Numbered from the stretch's first letter, positions 13,977 to 23,506 are shown. The stretch: DNA of 64,000 nucleotides from Mesorhizobium loti (GCF_013170705.1 NZ_CP033334.1:2085501-2149500), one strand, 5' to 3'. Numbers and translations: made by a program. Notes: a model not told the origin generated them from the letters alone.

Positions 13977-14027
13977 TCATCCACGGGCGGAGCAGGAGCG
14001 AAGCTCCGTCGCGGAGACCCGGGATGA
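13977..14027. repeat. Intergenic palindromic element (REP-like)
   Basis: TCATCC-A-CGGG (13977-13987) is mirrored by CCCGGGATGA (14018-14027), enclosing a second stem GGAGC/GCTCC. Palindromes starting GTCATCC and ending GGATGA are, from memory, a common dispersed intergenic element in Mesorhizobium. It lies between the convergent galU and beta-barrel genes, and may also help terminate transcripts. Confidence 0.55.
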
Positions 14028-14043
14028 GGAAGATCAGGCGTCC

Positions 14044-15819
14044 TCAGCGCTGCACTTTGAGGCCGAGATAGACGCTGTTGGCGGTGTAGTCGCGGCCTGG
14101 CAGGTTGCTGGTCAGCTTCTCGGTTCTAACCCGGCTGGTGAGACCGGCATAGCGGTTCACCCACCAGGTCAGCCCGGCCTCGGCGCTCAAGATCCTGTCA
14201 TGGCCATCGATGCCGACATAGTCTCGCCAGTCGAGGCCCAGAGCCGCATTTGCGGTGAGGTTGGCACGGATCAGCCGTTCCCCCGTCAGACGGCCGGAAT
14301 AGAGGATATCGCCGCTTTCGCCCGCGGTGGTCGTGGTTTCGACGGTGGTCTTGCCGGTCAGGCCGATCGTGGTTCCGCGCTGCGGCGACCATTTGAGGTC
14401 GGCATTGACGGTGGCGCCCGAAATCGCTTCCAGGCTCTTGTCATCGATCGCTTCCCTCAGCCAGCCGGCCGAGAATTCACCCGACAGCTTCTCACCCATG
14501 TCGAGTTGCAGGCCGGCGCGCGCGCCAAGCCGCGTCGAGGAGCGCTCGAAGCCTTCATTGTCGATGCGCTGATCGTAGACCCGGCGGCCGACCTCGATTT
14601 CGGTGAACGGAGTGAGGGCCGGAGAGATTTCGTAACCGGTGCGCAAGGTCGCCGTATAGAGCGTATTGTCCTGATCCTTCTGCGACAGCGAGGTGCCGTC
14701 CGAAAGCTCGGCGTCGCCATAGAAGTCGTGCGAGACCGCGCCGGTCAATTTGTACTGCATCTTGCCGGCGGCCTTTTCGACGCCGAGACTGCCGTCGATC
14801 GTCTGCCGGAGCGGCTGGGTACTGACGCCGGCGATGGCGTTGGGTGATGACGCCGTTTCCGGCACGGCTTCATAGCCGAGCTTGGCGATGGCGCGCAGTT
14901 CATTGTCGAGATCGACATTGAGTTGGCCTTCAATGCGGCCCTGCGCGTCGTGGACCGGGTAGCCCGACACGGTCTCGCGGAACAGGCCATAGCCGTCGAT
15001 GGTGGCGGAGTTCTCGCGCCAGTCGGAAATGGCGGAAAAGCGCAACGCCGTCTCCGACAGCAGCGCCGATGTGCCGGCACTGCTCGAATCGCCGTTCGTG
15101 GTGGCGGTCAGGCCCTGTTCGATCGACGGCCGGATGACGAAGGATCCCCATTTGACGCCGGTGGCGGCGAACGGATCGTCCTCGGCCTTCTTGTTCTGGC
15201 CTTCGATGGCGGCGGTGCGCTCGGCGCCAGGATCGAGTTTCTGCCTGTCGGCGCTGTCGACAGTCAGGGCACGGCGGTTGGCGGCTTCCTGATCGGTCGC
15301 GGCGTTGTCGGCATCATCTGTCGCGGCGGTGGTTTCCACGGTCGCGGCCGTGGTGTTCTTCTTCTTTTTCGATTTGCCGGTTGTTCTGGCGTCCGTCTTG
15401 GCCTTGTCCTGATCCGCGCCAGTCTGCCCGGCGGTCGATGGACGACGCCGAGGCTTGGGTGGTGTCGGAGTGTCGGTCGAGGCGTCGTCGGTCGCCTGCG
15501 GATCGAAAATGCTGCCGGTGGCCGTGTTCGTGTCGGCATCGTCGGGGACGGCGCCGGCGCTGGCCGGCAAATAGGTGCGTGGCGGCGCATCGTCCTGCGC
15601 GGCCGGCGCCTGCTGGCCCTGAGCGGCAAGGGCGAGTTGCCTTGCCTTGCGTTGCTGGTCGGACAGGATCGCCGATTCCGAAACCTCGCCGCGCAGCTCC
15701 GTTTCCTGGGCATGAAGCAGGCCCGGACGCATCAGCGCAAAGATGCTGGTCGCCAGCAACAAGGCGCATACCGCCTTGCCCTGTCGTCCTCTTGATTTTT
15801 CTGGCTGGGCCCCGGACAT
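14044..15819 (-). CDS. Outer-membrane beta-barrel protein with long disordered N-terminus
   Basis: The 591-residue form starts MSGAQPEKSRGRQGKAV, with a signal peptide to about residue 38 (LLHAQ). Residues 40-250 are low-complexity, rich in Ala, Thr, Asp, Pro and Lys. The remaining 340 residues alternate polar and hydrophobic positions in repeated hairpins (for example KLGYEAVP, LTGAVSHDFYGDAEL, LRTGYEISP, LTWWVNRYAGLTSRVRTEKL) and end in YLGLKVQR, as expected for a barrel assembled by BamA. It resembles the BBP2_2/OMP_b-brl_2 group. The frame runs upstream into the divergent isomerase gene, so the start before the signal peptide is preferred. Function unknown. Confidence 0.8.
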   Translation of the reverse strand: MSGAQPEKSRGRQGKAVCALLLATSIFALMRPGLLHAQETELRGEVSESAILSDQQRKARQLALAAQGQQAPAAQDDAPPRTYLPASAGAVPDDADTNTATGSIFDPQATDDASTDTPTPPKPRRRPSTAGQTGADQDKAKTDARTTGKSKKKKNTTAATVETTAATDDADNAATDQEAANRRALTVDSADRQKLDPGAERTAAIEGQNKKAEDDPFAATGVKWGSFVIRPSIEQGLTATTNGDSSSAGTSALLSETALRFSAISDWRENSATIDGYGLFRETVSGYPVHDAQGRIEGQLNVDLDNELRAIAKLGYEAVPETASSPNAIAGVSTQPLRQTIDGSLGVEKAAGKMQYKLTGAVSHDFYGDAELSDGTSLSQKDQDNTLYTATLRTGYEISPALTPFTEIEVGRRVYDQRIDNEGFERSSTRLGARAGLQLDMGEKLSGEFSAGWLREAIDDKSLEAISGATVNADLKWSPQRGTTIGLTGKTTVETTTTAGESGDILYSGRLTGERLIRANLTANAALGLDWRDYVGIDGHDRILSAEAGLTWWVNRYAGLTSRVRTEKLTSNLPGRDYTANSVYLGLKVQR

Positions 15820-16013
15820 CGCCACCACTGCTTGCGCGGCGCTATGCGCGCCATACTTACCGAACCGTAAATGGGGATGGTTAACGGAGGGTTGAGGCGG
15901 CGGGCCGTTCGGCCGGTCAAGCCGGGATTGCGCGGCGCGCGGGAAGTCCCGCCCGGGGCATTGGTGCCATTTCCGTTGGACAGGCGGACGGCAAAGCGCT
16001 AATCGCATCATCC

Positions 16014-17015
16014 ATGCGTGCGAGACCCCTCGATAAGAAGCCCCTGGACAGGCAAGCGTCGATTGATTCGGCCCTGAGAACGGTGGCGACCGAGCAGGCG
16101 GGGATCGCCGCCCTTGCCGAAGCGCTCGAGAATGGACTGGCCGCGCCTTTCGCGCAGGCTGTCGACATGATCTCGAAGATCGAAGGCCGGCTGATCGTGA
16201 CCGGCGTCGGCAAAAGCGGCCATATCGGCTCGAAGATCGCGGCCACGCTGGCCTCGACCGGCACACCGGCCTTCTTCGTCCATCCCGTCGAGGCCAACCA
16301 TGGTGATCTCGGCATGATCGCCAGGGACGACGCCATCATCGCCATCTCATGGTCGGGCGAGAGCAAGGAGATGATGGGCATCGTCGCCTATTCCAGGCGC
16401 TTCTCCATCCCCCTCATCGCCGTCACATCCGGAGAGACATCGGCGCTGGCGCGCGCGGCCGACGTCGTGCTGCTTTTGCCGCGCACGCCGGAAGCCTGCC
16501 CGCACGGCCTGGCGCCGACGACGTCGACGCTGCTGCAACTGGTCGTCGGCGACGCGCTGGCGATCGCGCTGCTCGAGGCGCGCGGCTTCACGCCGGACCA
16601 TTTCCGCACCTTCCACCCCGGCGGCCAGCTCGGCGCCAACCTGACCATGGTCTCCGAGATCATGCGGGTCGGCGACCAGATGCCGCTGGCCGTGCTCGGC
16701 ACCAAGATGCCGGAAGCGGTGATGACGCTGTCGCAGAAGAAGGTCGGCTGCGTCTTGATCGTCGACACCAATGGCGAATTGGCCGGGATCATCACCGACG
16801 GCGACGTGGCGCGCAACCTGCACCGCAACCTGGCCGACGTCATCGTCGACGAGGTGATGACCCGCACCCCCAAGACGGTTGATCCGCAGACGCTTGCGGG
16901 CACCGCGATCGCGCTGCTCAACGAGCACAATATCGGCGCGCTGGTGGTGACCAAAAACAACATGCCGCTCGGCGTGGTGCATTTCCACGACCTGCTGCGC
17001 ATCGGCGCTGCCTAG
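16014..17015 (+). CDS. Arabinose-5-phosphate isomerase (KpsF/KdsD/GutQ family)
   Basis: A 333-residue enzyme interconverting ribulose 5-phosphate and arabinose 5-phosphate, the first step to KDO for lipopolysaccharide or capsule. The SIS domain (about 40-180) shows VTGVGKSGHIGSKIAATLAS and ISWSGESKEM; two CBS domains (about 210-330) end in VVHFHDLLRIGAA. No other KDO genes are adjacent, so it most likely serves the general lipopolysaccharide pathway. The ATG at 16014 is used because the SIS fold begins about 20 residues later. A GAGGCC/GGCCTC hairpin lies 20 bases after the stop. Confidence 0.92.
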   Translation: MRARPLDKKPLDRQASIDSALRTVATEQAGIAALAEALENGLAAPFAQAVDMISKIEGRLIVTGVGKSGHIGSKIAATLASTGTPAFFVHPVEANHGDLGMIARDDAIIAISWSGESKEMMGIVAYSRRFSIPLIAVTSGETSALARAADVVLLLPRTPEACPHGLAPTTSTLLQLVVGDALAIALLEARGFTPDHFRTFHPGGQLGANLTMVSEIMRVGDQMPLAVLGTKMPEAVMTLSQKKVGCVLIVDTNGELAGIITDGDVARNLHRNLADVIVDEVMTRTPKTVDPQTLAGTAIALLNEHNIGALVVTKNNMPLGVVHFHDLLRIGAA

Positions 17016-17204
17016 GCATGTCGATATTCAGGTGAGGCCGGTCTGCAAACGGCGGCCTCCTGATTCCTCGTTCTACTGCGTCATAGTAGACCTGTGCTCA
17101 CATACAAAAAGTACGCTCCGCTCCGGTTCTCGGAAGCCACCGTTTTCGACTCGGCCTGACCTGAATCTCAACACACCTAGCGAGGTGGGTCTGCTGTGAA
17201 AAAA

Positions 17205-17669
17205 TCAGACCCGCTCCACCGTGAGTTCCAGGTCGGTATCGGCTGCCCCAGTGACACGCACCTGCGTGCCGGCCGGGAGGTCGGGGCCGGAGACACGCCA
17301 TAGCGTGTCGCCGAGCTTGATGCGGCCACGGCCGTCCCGGATCGGTTCGGCAAGCGTTGCCATCCTGCCGACCAGTTGGGCGCCGCGCCGGTTGAGCAGC
17401 GGCTGGTCCGTGGGGTCGTGGCGCCGGCTGACCCATCGCTTGCCGACATAGGCCGAGAGCAGCGACAGCGCCAGGAAAGCGAGGACCTGAACCTGCCAGG
17501 TCCAGATCGCCGCATCCCAGATCAGCAGCGATATTGCGGCGATGATCAGGGCAGCAATGCCGATCCAGAGCATGAAGATGCCCGGCGCGATGATTTCCAT
17601 GACCAGCAGGACGAAGCCCAGAACCATCCAGGTCCAGGGTCCGAGTTCGGAGATGACGCGATCGAACAT
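17205..17669 (-). CDS. NfeD family membrane protein
   Basis: The 154-residue protein has two to three transmembrane segments (about residues 13-32, 35-52 and 60-77) followed by a C-terminal OB-fold domain (about 95-154: LVGRMATLAEPIRDGRGRIK and VRVTGAADTDLELTVERV). NfeD proteins work with SPFH/stomatin proteins to organise membrane microdomains. The partner is encoded 20 bases upstream on the same strand, giving a two-gene operon. The gene ends in a region able to form a GGGTCTG/CAGACCC hairpin, which may serve as terminator. Confidence 0.9.
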   Translation of the reverse strand: MFDRVISELGPWTWMVLGFVLLVMEIIAPGIFMLWIGIAALIIAAISLLIWDAAIWTWQVQVLAFLALSLLSAYVGKRWVSRRHDPTDQPLLNRRGAQLVGRMATLAEPIRDGRGRIKLGDTLWRVSGPDLPAGTQVRVTGAADTDLELTVERV

Positions 17670-17689
17670 AAGAGGGACCTCCTATGGAC

Positions 17690-18640
17690 TCAGTTTTCGT
17701 TCGGCCGCACGACGGGCGGGCGGGCCGCCTGGCGTTGGGCGCCGGTCGTGCCCTCGCTGCGGAAGACTTCCTTGGCGATCTCGCCAATGCCGCCAAGCGT
17801 GCCGATCAGCGACGAGGCTTCCAGCGGCATCAGCACGACCTTGCTGTTGGTGGCCGAACCGATCCTGGTCAGCGCCTCGGTGTATTTCTGGGCGACGAAA
17901 TAGTTCAGCGCCTGCACATCGCCCTTGGAAATGGCTTCAGACACCACCTGGGTGGCGCGGGCTTCGGCCTCGGCCGAACGTTCTCGCGCCTCGGCGTCGC
18001 GGAAGGCGGCTTCCTTGCGGCCTTCGGCTTCGAGGATTTGCGACTGCTTGAGGCCCTCGGCGGCCAGGATCTGCGCGCGCTTGTTACGCTCGGCGGTCAT
18101 CTGGCGGCCCATCGATTCGATGAGGTTTGCCGGCGGGTTGATGTCCTTGATCTCGACGCGTGTGATCTTGATGCCCCATGGATGCGCCGCCTCGTCGACG
18201 ACACGCAGCAGGCGCTCGTTGATGGCGTCGCGGTTCGACAAGAGCTCATCGAGGTCCATCGAGCCCATGACGGTGCGGATATTGGTCATCGTCAGGTTGA
18301 GGATGGCGTTCTGCAGGCCGGCAACCTGATAGGCGGCCTGAGCCGCATTGAGGATCTGGTAGAAGGCAATGCCGTCGACACCGACGATGGCGTTGTCGCG
18401 GGTGATGATCTCCTGGCTCGGAACGTCGAGAACCTGCTCCATCATGTTCATCTTGGCGCCAATGCGGTCGACGAACGGCGTGATGATGTTGAGGCCGGGG
18501 CTCAGTGTCTTGGTATAACGCCCAAAGCGTTCGACGGTATAGTTATAGCCTTGCGGAATTGTCTTGATGCCTTTGAACAGCACCAGCACGACGAGCGCGA
18601 CAAGAACAATGACCGCAATATCGAAACCACTGAAATCCAT
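17690..18640 (-). CDS. SPFH/band-7 (stomatin/QmcA-like) membrane protein
   Basis: A 316-residue protein with one N-terminal membrane anchor (about residues 8-25), the SPFH domain (about 26-190; [19 protein letters not shown] is the usual opening) and an Ala/Glu-rich coiled coil (about 190-260; [16 protein letters not shown]). Members oligomerise into membrane scaffolds and regulate proteases or lipid domains. It is cotranscribed with the NfeD gene. The last 20 residues are Pro/Arg rich. Length and order match QmcA-NfeD pairs elsewhere. Confidence 0.92.
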   Translation of the reverse strand: MDFSGFDIAVIVLVALVVLVLFKGIKTIPQGYNYTVERFGRYTKTLSPGLNIITPFVDRIGAKMNMMEQVLDVPSQEIITRDNAIVGVDGIAFYQILNAAQAAYQVAGLQNAILNLTMTNIRTVMGSMDLDELLSNRDAINERLLRVVDEAAHPWGIKITRVEIKDINPPANLIESMGRQMTAERNKRAQILAAEGLKQSQILEAEGRKEAAFRDAEARERSAEAEARATQVVSEAISKGDVQALNYFVAQKYTEALTRIGSATNSKVVLMPLEASSLIGTLGGIGEIAKEVFRSEGTTGAQRQAARPPVVRPNEN

Positions 18641-18760
18641 TTGGCTCTCCCTCAGAAGCGGGCCGCGAGAGCCATTCCCGCGCAGCCGACTTCACCAAAG
18701 ACTTAAGTGTGTTTCAGGTGCGTTACAATCAGGTGATGAGGGATTGTTTGCGGGGCGCAA

Positions 18761-19972
18761 TCAACGGTTGAAGGCGAACAGCTCTGCATCCGCGTCGGTC
18801 ATTCCTTTGATCGAAGCGGAAACAATTTCGGAAGCGATGCGCGAGAAAGTGATGCCATTGCCGCCATAACCCATGACCGCATGGATGCGCGGATGCCTGG
18901 GGATGGCGCCGATATAGGGCAGGCCGGTGGTGGTTGTGCCGAAGGACCCGGTCCAGGCGAATTCGGGCCTGACGTCGAGTTGCGGAAATACAAGGCCAAG
19001 CTTTTCGGCGATGCGTGCGGCCTTGTCGGCGATCAGTTCATCGCGCCGCGTCTCGTCGACAAAATCCTCGTCCTCGCCGCCGCAGATGACGCGACCGTCG
19101 GCGGTCGCCCTGACGTAGAGATAGGGGTCCGACGCTTCCCAGATGAACGCCGCGCCCGGCCAGAGCTTTCGCGGTTGCGGGCGGGTTGCGATCGCCCAGG
19201 TCGAGATGATCTGGTGTGCGGCCGCCGGCACGATGTCGACCAGTTCATAGCCGGTGGCCAGAACAACGTGCCGTGCGGTGATGGTCGGGCCGTCCTTTGT
19301 GGCCACGACCACCTCGTCGGTACTGTCCTTGATCGCCGTCGCTTCGACGGGAGCGTAAAGCCGTGCCTTTCGCGCCAGCGCCCTGAGCAGCAGCCCGGCC
19401 GTCAGCTTGCGCGGGTCGAGCGCGATATTGTCATGGCTGAGGATGGCGCCATCGCGGTCGATGCCGAATGTCTCCGCCAGAGGCCGCGGTGTGAGATAGG
19501 ACGCGGCAATGCCCGCCTGCCGCCGCGCTTCGGCTTCATCGCGAAGTTCCGAGGGGCCGAGCATCGTGCCGGCCAGATAGAGCGACTGGCTGCGGCGCGG
19601 GCGGCAGTCGATTGCGAGATCCTCGATACGGCCAGCCAGGTTGGAAACCGCGAGCCGCGAGCGCCGCCAGGCCTGCTCGGCGCGGGCTCTGCCGATCATC
19701 TTCGAGAGCATTGAAAGCGGCTGGTCGATTTCGAACTGGACGAGCGCGGTGGTCGCGGCGGTCGAACCCTTGAGCGGTCCACGCCGGTCGATGCAGATCA
19801 CGGAGTGACCATCCGCCGTCAGCGCCTCGGCCATCATGGCGCCGCTGATGCCCATGCCGATGATCAGGACGTCGGTCTTGACGTCCCGGGTCAGCGCCGA
19901 CGTCGGCACCGCAGGCGCGCGATAGGCGGACCAGACGGGCCGGCCAGTTCTGAGGTCGAGTTTGCGGGGCAT
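18761..19972 (-). CDS. FAD-dependent oxidoreductase (DAO family, puuB/dadA-like)
   Basis: A 403-residue flavoprotein. After a short N-terminal segment (SAYRAPAVPTSAL) comes the FAD-binding motif VLIIGMGISGAMMAEAL, and a second contact near the C-terminus reads YIGAIPRHPRIHAVMGYGGNGI. The layout fits glycine/D-amino-acid oxidase-type enzymes such as gamma-glutamylputrescine oxidase, which oxidise secondary amines. The long frame continues upstream, but GGAGAA lies just before the ATG at 19972 and homologues start near MPRKLDL. It is 50 bases from the hemH stop on the same strand. Substrate unknown. Confidence 0.82.
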   Translation of the reverse strand: MPRKLDLRTGRPVWSAYRAPAVPTSALTRDVKTDVLIIGMGISGAMMAEALTADGHSVICIDRRGPLKGSTAATTALVQFEIDQPLSMLSKMIGRARAEQAWRRSRLAVSNLAGRIEDLAIDCRPRRSQSLYLAGTMLGPSELRDEAEARRQAGIAASYLTPRPLAETFGIDRDGAILSHDNIALDPRKLTAGLLLRALARKARLYAPVEATAIKDSTDEVVVATKDGPTITARHVVLATGYELVDIVPAAAHQIISTWAIATRPQPRKLWPGAAFIWEASDPYLYVRATADGRVICGGEDEDFVDETRRDELIADKAARIAEKLGLVFPQLDVRPEFAWTGSFGTTTTGLPYIGAIPRHPRIHAVMGYGGNGITFSRIASEIVSASIKGMTDADAELFAFNR

Positions 19973-20025
19973 CGAATTCTCCGGAAGGTGCGGCTCAACG
20001 CTCCGGAGTGGCCGTTGTTCCGGTG

Positions 20026-21090
20026 TCAGACCCAGCCGGACAGTTCGCGCCGCACCATCGCCTCGATCACCGCCATGCCCTCGGCGCTGTCGTTGAGGCA
20101 AGGGATATGGGCAAAATTCTTGCCGCCGGCGTGATGAAACGTCTCGGCCGCCTCGCGGCCGATCTCGTCCAGCGTCTCGATGCAGTCGACGGAAAAGCCG
20201 GGATTGACGACGGCGATCGATTTCACCCCGTCCTTGCCGAGTTTCTCCACGGTCTTGTCGGTGTAGGGCTGTAGCCATTCCTGGGCGCCGAAACGTGACT
20301 GGAAGGTGGTGATCAGTTTCTTGTCATCCCAACCCAGCCGTTCACGCAACAGACGCGTCGTCTTCTGGCAGTGGCAGTAATAGGGATCACCCTTCTCGAA
20401 ATAGGGTTTCGGAATGCCGTGATAGGAGGTGATGACCACCTCCGGCTCGAAATCCAGCGTTGCGAGGTTCTGCTCGATCGAACGCGCCAGCGCCTCGATG
20501 TAGACAGGCTCGTCATAGTAAGGCGGCACACTGCGGATGGCCGGTGCGCGGCGCATCTTCATCAGGGCGCGAAACAGCTGGTCGTTGGCGGTCGCGGTGG
20601 TGGTCGCCGAATACTGGGGATAGAGCGGGAACGCGAGAATGCGGTCGCAGCCTTGCGCGACCAGCCTCTCGGCGATGCTTGCCGTGGAAGGATTGCCGTA
20701 GCGCATTGCCCAGTCGACGACGACATTGGGCAGGTCGCACAACGCCTCGGCCAGCTTTTCGCCCTGGGCGCGCGTGTAGGTGCGCAGCGGTGACTCGTTC
20801 TTCTCCTGGTTCCAGATCCGGGCGTAGTTGGCACCGGACTTCTTCGGCCGCGTGGTGAGCACGAGCCCATAGAGGATCGGATACCAGATCGCCCTGTTGA
20901 GCTCGATGACGCGTGGATCGGACAGGAATTCCCGGAGATAGCGCCACATCGGCTTGAAGTCGGTGCCGTCAGGCGTGCCGAGATTGACCAGCATGACGCC
21001 GATCTTGCCAGTCTTGACCGGTGGATGCCCGGCCGGCTGCGGGCCGAGGGCCTTCGCGGCTTTGGGATCGACAGGCGTGGATAGCGTCAT
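20026..21090 (-). CDS. hemH: Ferrochelatase
   Basis: The 354-residue enzyme inserts Fe2+ into protoporphyrin IX, the last step of heme synthesis, at the inner face of the cytoplasmic membrane. Signatures include GVMLVNLGTPDG, PLYPQYSATTTA, the catalytic histidine in SYHGIPKPYFEKGD, and CIETLDEIGREA with the catalytic glutamate. The frame is open upstream to 21159; the ATG at 21090 has GGAGAA in front and is chosen. A DAO-family gene follows 50 bases downstream on the same strand. Confidence 0.95.
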   Translation of the reverse strand: MTLSTPVDPKAAKALGPQPAGHPPVKTGKIGVMLVNLGTPDGTDFKPMWRYLREFLSDPRVIELNRAIWYPILYGLVLTTRPKKSGANYARIWNQEKNESPLRTYTRAQGEKLAEALCDLPNVVVDWAMRYGNPSTASIAERLVAQGCDRILAFPLYPQYSATTTATANDQLFRALMKMRRAPAIRSVPPYYDEPVYIEALARSIEQNLATLDFEPEVVITSYHGIPKPYFEKGDPYYCHCQKTTRLLRERLGWDDKKLITTFQSRFGAQEWLQPYTDKTVEKLGKDGVKSIAVVNPGFSVDCIETLDEIGREAAETFHHAGGKNFAHIPCLNDSAEGMAVIEAMVRRELSGWV

Positions 21091-21227
21091 AAGGGTTCTC
21101 CGGACACGGCGTGAAACTAGCGATGGCGCGCCGGTTTTCAATGCAGCGTCTGGCCGCACCTTAGCAGAGAATGAAAAGCCCGCCCGGTGTCCCGGAAGGG
21201 TTTGCGGTGAAGAACCCTGAAGCGATG

Positions 21228-23267
21228 TTACTTCGGCGGGATGGTCAGCGTCGCGCCGGGGGTCAGCCGGTGCGGCCTTTGACCCTTGTTGGCGTCATAG
21301 ATGAGTTTCCACCTGGTGGCGTCGCCATAGGCCTTCTTTGCCAGATCCCAGTAGGTGTCGCCGGTGACGATGACATGGCTGCCTGTTGCCGGTGCGGCTT
21401 CGGCCGGTTTTGCCGGTTCGGCTGGTGCAGGGGCTGGAGCAGCGGGTGCCGGCGGGGGAGGCGCTGCCTCTGTCGAGATTGCCGGTGGCGTATTGGCGAT
21501 GTCGCCCGAGTTGGCAGGAAGTTCAGGCATGGCGGGTGCGGCATCGGCGGGCTTTGCCGGTTCTGCCGGTTTCGCGGCCTCGGCCGGCGCTGTCTCCACC
21601 GGCTTTGCGGGTTCGGCTGGCTTGACCGGGTCGGCGGCGGGCGCCGCCGCGACAGTCGCGGCGATTTCGGTGATGCGGCCGTCGAGCTTGGGCGTGTAAG
21701 GCCGGTGGGCACCGAGGTAGTCGGCAACGACCTGTTCGAGGCCGGGGCCGTAGTCGTAGGCGTTCTTGGCCTTGTCGGCGAAGACCTTGTAGCCGTCGCC
21801 GCCCTGGCGCACGTAATTGTTGGTGGCGACGAGGTAGTCCTTGTCGGGATTGATCGGCGCCCAGGCGCCGTTCTCCATGACCTCGACGGACTTGACGCGG
21901 CCCGCATTGGGCGCGACCGACCTGTCGAAGGAATATTTGAGACCCGCCACCTGCGGGAAGCGGCCGGCGCCGTCCTCGATCTGGCTAAGACCGCTTTCGA
22001 GGCCGGCGACCAGGTCCTTGCCGGAAATCTGGAAGGTGGCCAGTGTGTTCTGGAAAGGCAGCACGGTCAGCACCTCACCCATGGTGACGGTGCCCTTGTC
22101 GATCGAGGCGCGCAGGCCGCCGCCATTGGAGATGACGATCTCGACGCCCTGTCCCTTGACGCGGTCGAGTATGGCGTCGGAGACGAGGTTGCCCATCGCG
22201 CATTCCTTGGCGCGGCAATTCTCGCGGCTGCCGTCGATGACGTCGGTGGTCTCGGCCACTTCCTTGTTCTTCAGGGCCTCGATCGGCGCGCCAAGTTCCT
22301 TGATGCGGGCGAGCACGGCCGGATCGGGCGTGATCGACTTGTCGAGATAGATGGGGTCGCCGCTCGCCGACTTGACGACGCCATTGTCGTCGAACACCAC
22401 CTTGAACTCGCCGAGATATTTCGAATAGGACGCCGCCTGCACCACCGGCACCTTGTAGCCGTCCGGGTTGTCGACCATCGTCGGGTAGGGGCCTAGCGCT
22501 TTCGGATCGGTGTTGGACAAAAGCGTATGGCTGTGGCCGCCGACAACCACGTCGATGCCCGGGATCTTGGCGATGACATCGCGCTCCCTGTTGTAACCGA
22601 TATGGGTCACCGCGATGATCTTGTTGACGCCTTGCGCCTTCAGCTTCTCGACTTCCGCCGTGATCGACTTCACGTCGTCCGCGATGGCGATGTTCGGGCC
22701 GGGGGAAGCGAGCTCGGGCGTGTCGTTGGTGACGGCACCGACAATGCCGATCTTCTGTCCGCCGACCTCGACGACGATCGACGGCTTGATCTTGCCCGCC
22801 GCGCCGGACTTGTCGTTGGGCACGACATTGGCACTGACGATCGGGAACTTCGCCTTGTCCAGGTAAGGCACCAGCGCGCTCTCGCCGTCGTCGAATTCGT
22901 GGTTGCCTAGCGTCACCGCGTCGGGTTTCAACTGATTGAGGAATTCCTCTTCCACGGCGCCCTTGTAGGTGGTGTAGAACAGCGATCCCTGGAAACTGTC
23001 GCCCGCATTGAGCAGCAGCACGTTCTGCCCTTCGAGCTTTTTGCGTTCCTGGGCGATCGCCGTGATCAACCGGCTGGCGCCGCCGATACACTCGCCCTTG
23101 GTCTCCTCGTCGGCCGAACAGGTCGACTCGTATTTGTTGTTGCCTTCGATGCGGCTGTGCCAGTCATTGAAATGCAGAATGTTCAATGTGTAGTCGGCAA
23201 AAGATGCGCCGGACGACAGGCCAAGCGCCGATGCGGACAGGGCCAGAATGGCGGCAATCTTCTTCAT
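21228..23267 (-). CDS. UshA-type 5'-nucleotidase/UDP-sugar hydrolase with C-terminal LysM
   Basis: A 679-residue periplasmic protein. A signal peptide covers residues 1-24. The metallophosphatase domain (about 27-300) has HFNDWHSR, NAGDSFQG, GNHEFDDG and GHSHTL as metal ligands; the C-terminal 5'-nucleotidase domain (about 335-520) has SNGGGLRASI. A 90-residue Pro/Ala/Glu repeat linker follows, then a LysM domain (about 630-679; VTGDTYWDLAKKAYGDATRWKLI). It would release nucleosides and phosphate from nucleotides while tethered to peptidoglycan. UshA of enterobacteria lacks LysM, so the fusion is notable. ATG and signal peptide fix the start. Confidence 0.92.
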   Translation of the reverse strand: MKKIAAILALSASALGLSSGASFADYTLNILHFNDWHSRIEGNNKYESTCSADEETKGECIGGASRLITAIAQERKKLEGQNVLLLNAGDSFQGSLFYTTYKGAVEEEFLNQLKPDAVTLGNHEFDDGESALVPYLDKAKFPIVSANVVPNDKSGAAGKIKPSIVVEVGGQKIGIVGAVTNDTPELASPGPNIAIADDVKSITAEVEKLKAQGVNKIIAVTHIGYNRERDVIAKIPGIDVVVGGHSHTLLSNTDPKALGPYPTMVDNPDGYKVPVVQAASYSKYLGEFKVVFDDNGVVKSASGDPIYLDKSITPDPAVLARIKELGAPIEALKNKEVAETTDVIDGSRENCRAKECAMGNLVSDAILDRVKGQGVEIVISNGGGLRASIDKGTVTMGEVLTVLPFQNTLATFQISGKDLVAGLESGLSQIEDGAGRFPQVAGLKYSFDRSVAPNAGRVKSVEVMENGAWAPINPDKDYLVATNNYVRQGGDGYKVFADKAKNAYDYGPGLEQVVADYLGAHRPYTPKLDGRITEIAATVAAAPAADPVKPAEPAKPVETAPAEAAKPAEPAKPADAAPAMPELPANSGDIANTPPAISTEAAPPPPAPAAPAPAPAEPAKPAEAAPATGSHVIVTGDTYWDLAKKAYGDATRWKLIYDANKGQRPHRLTPGATLTIPPK

Positions 23268-23386
23268 TCTCGTCTCCCGGTAGGCTGATCAGTGGCGTTT
23301 AACGCGCTTGCTTGACTGGGAAATAACAGCCAGCGTTTTGACCATGTTCCCATCGCGTTCCGGCTGACGCAAGCAGAAATGCCGTC

Positions 23387-23434
23387 GGTATTTTCTGGCG
23401 AAAAACCAGGGGTATTTTCTGACGAAAAACCCGG
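23387..23434. repeat. Two tandem 24-bp repeats
   Basis: Two adjoining 24-base units beginning GGTATTTTCTG and ending CGAAAAACC plus four bases differ at two positions. Each unit is itself a weak palindrome (GG-TTTT facing AAAA-CC). They lie between omp10 and the nucleotidase gene. No function is assigned. Confidence 0.7.
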
Positions 23435-23458
23435 GTAAAAACCTGGCGCGCAGAAAAG

Positions 23459-23480
23459 AACGGCGGCCAATGGCCGCCGT
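23459..23480 (-). terminator. Probable terminator of omp10
   Basis: ACGGCGGCCA and TGGCCGCCGT form a nearly perfect hairpin. In the minus-strand direction it follows the omp10 stop by 25 bases and is followed by a pyrimidine-rich stretch (TTCTTTTCT). Confidence 0.75.
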
Positions 23481-23506
23481 CCCCGATGAGTCCCGATGTT
23501 CGCCGG

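Noticed and set aside
15820..16266. Upstream extension of the beta-barrel frame into the isomerase gene.
   Set aside because: It has no signal peptide and would overlap a divergent, well-supported gene; the signal peptide starts at 15819.
21390..21640. GGTTTTGCCGGTTC-like repeats.
   Set aside because: They encode the Pro/Ala/Glu linker of the nucleotidase and are coding.
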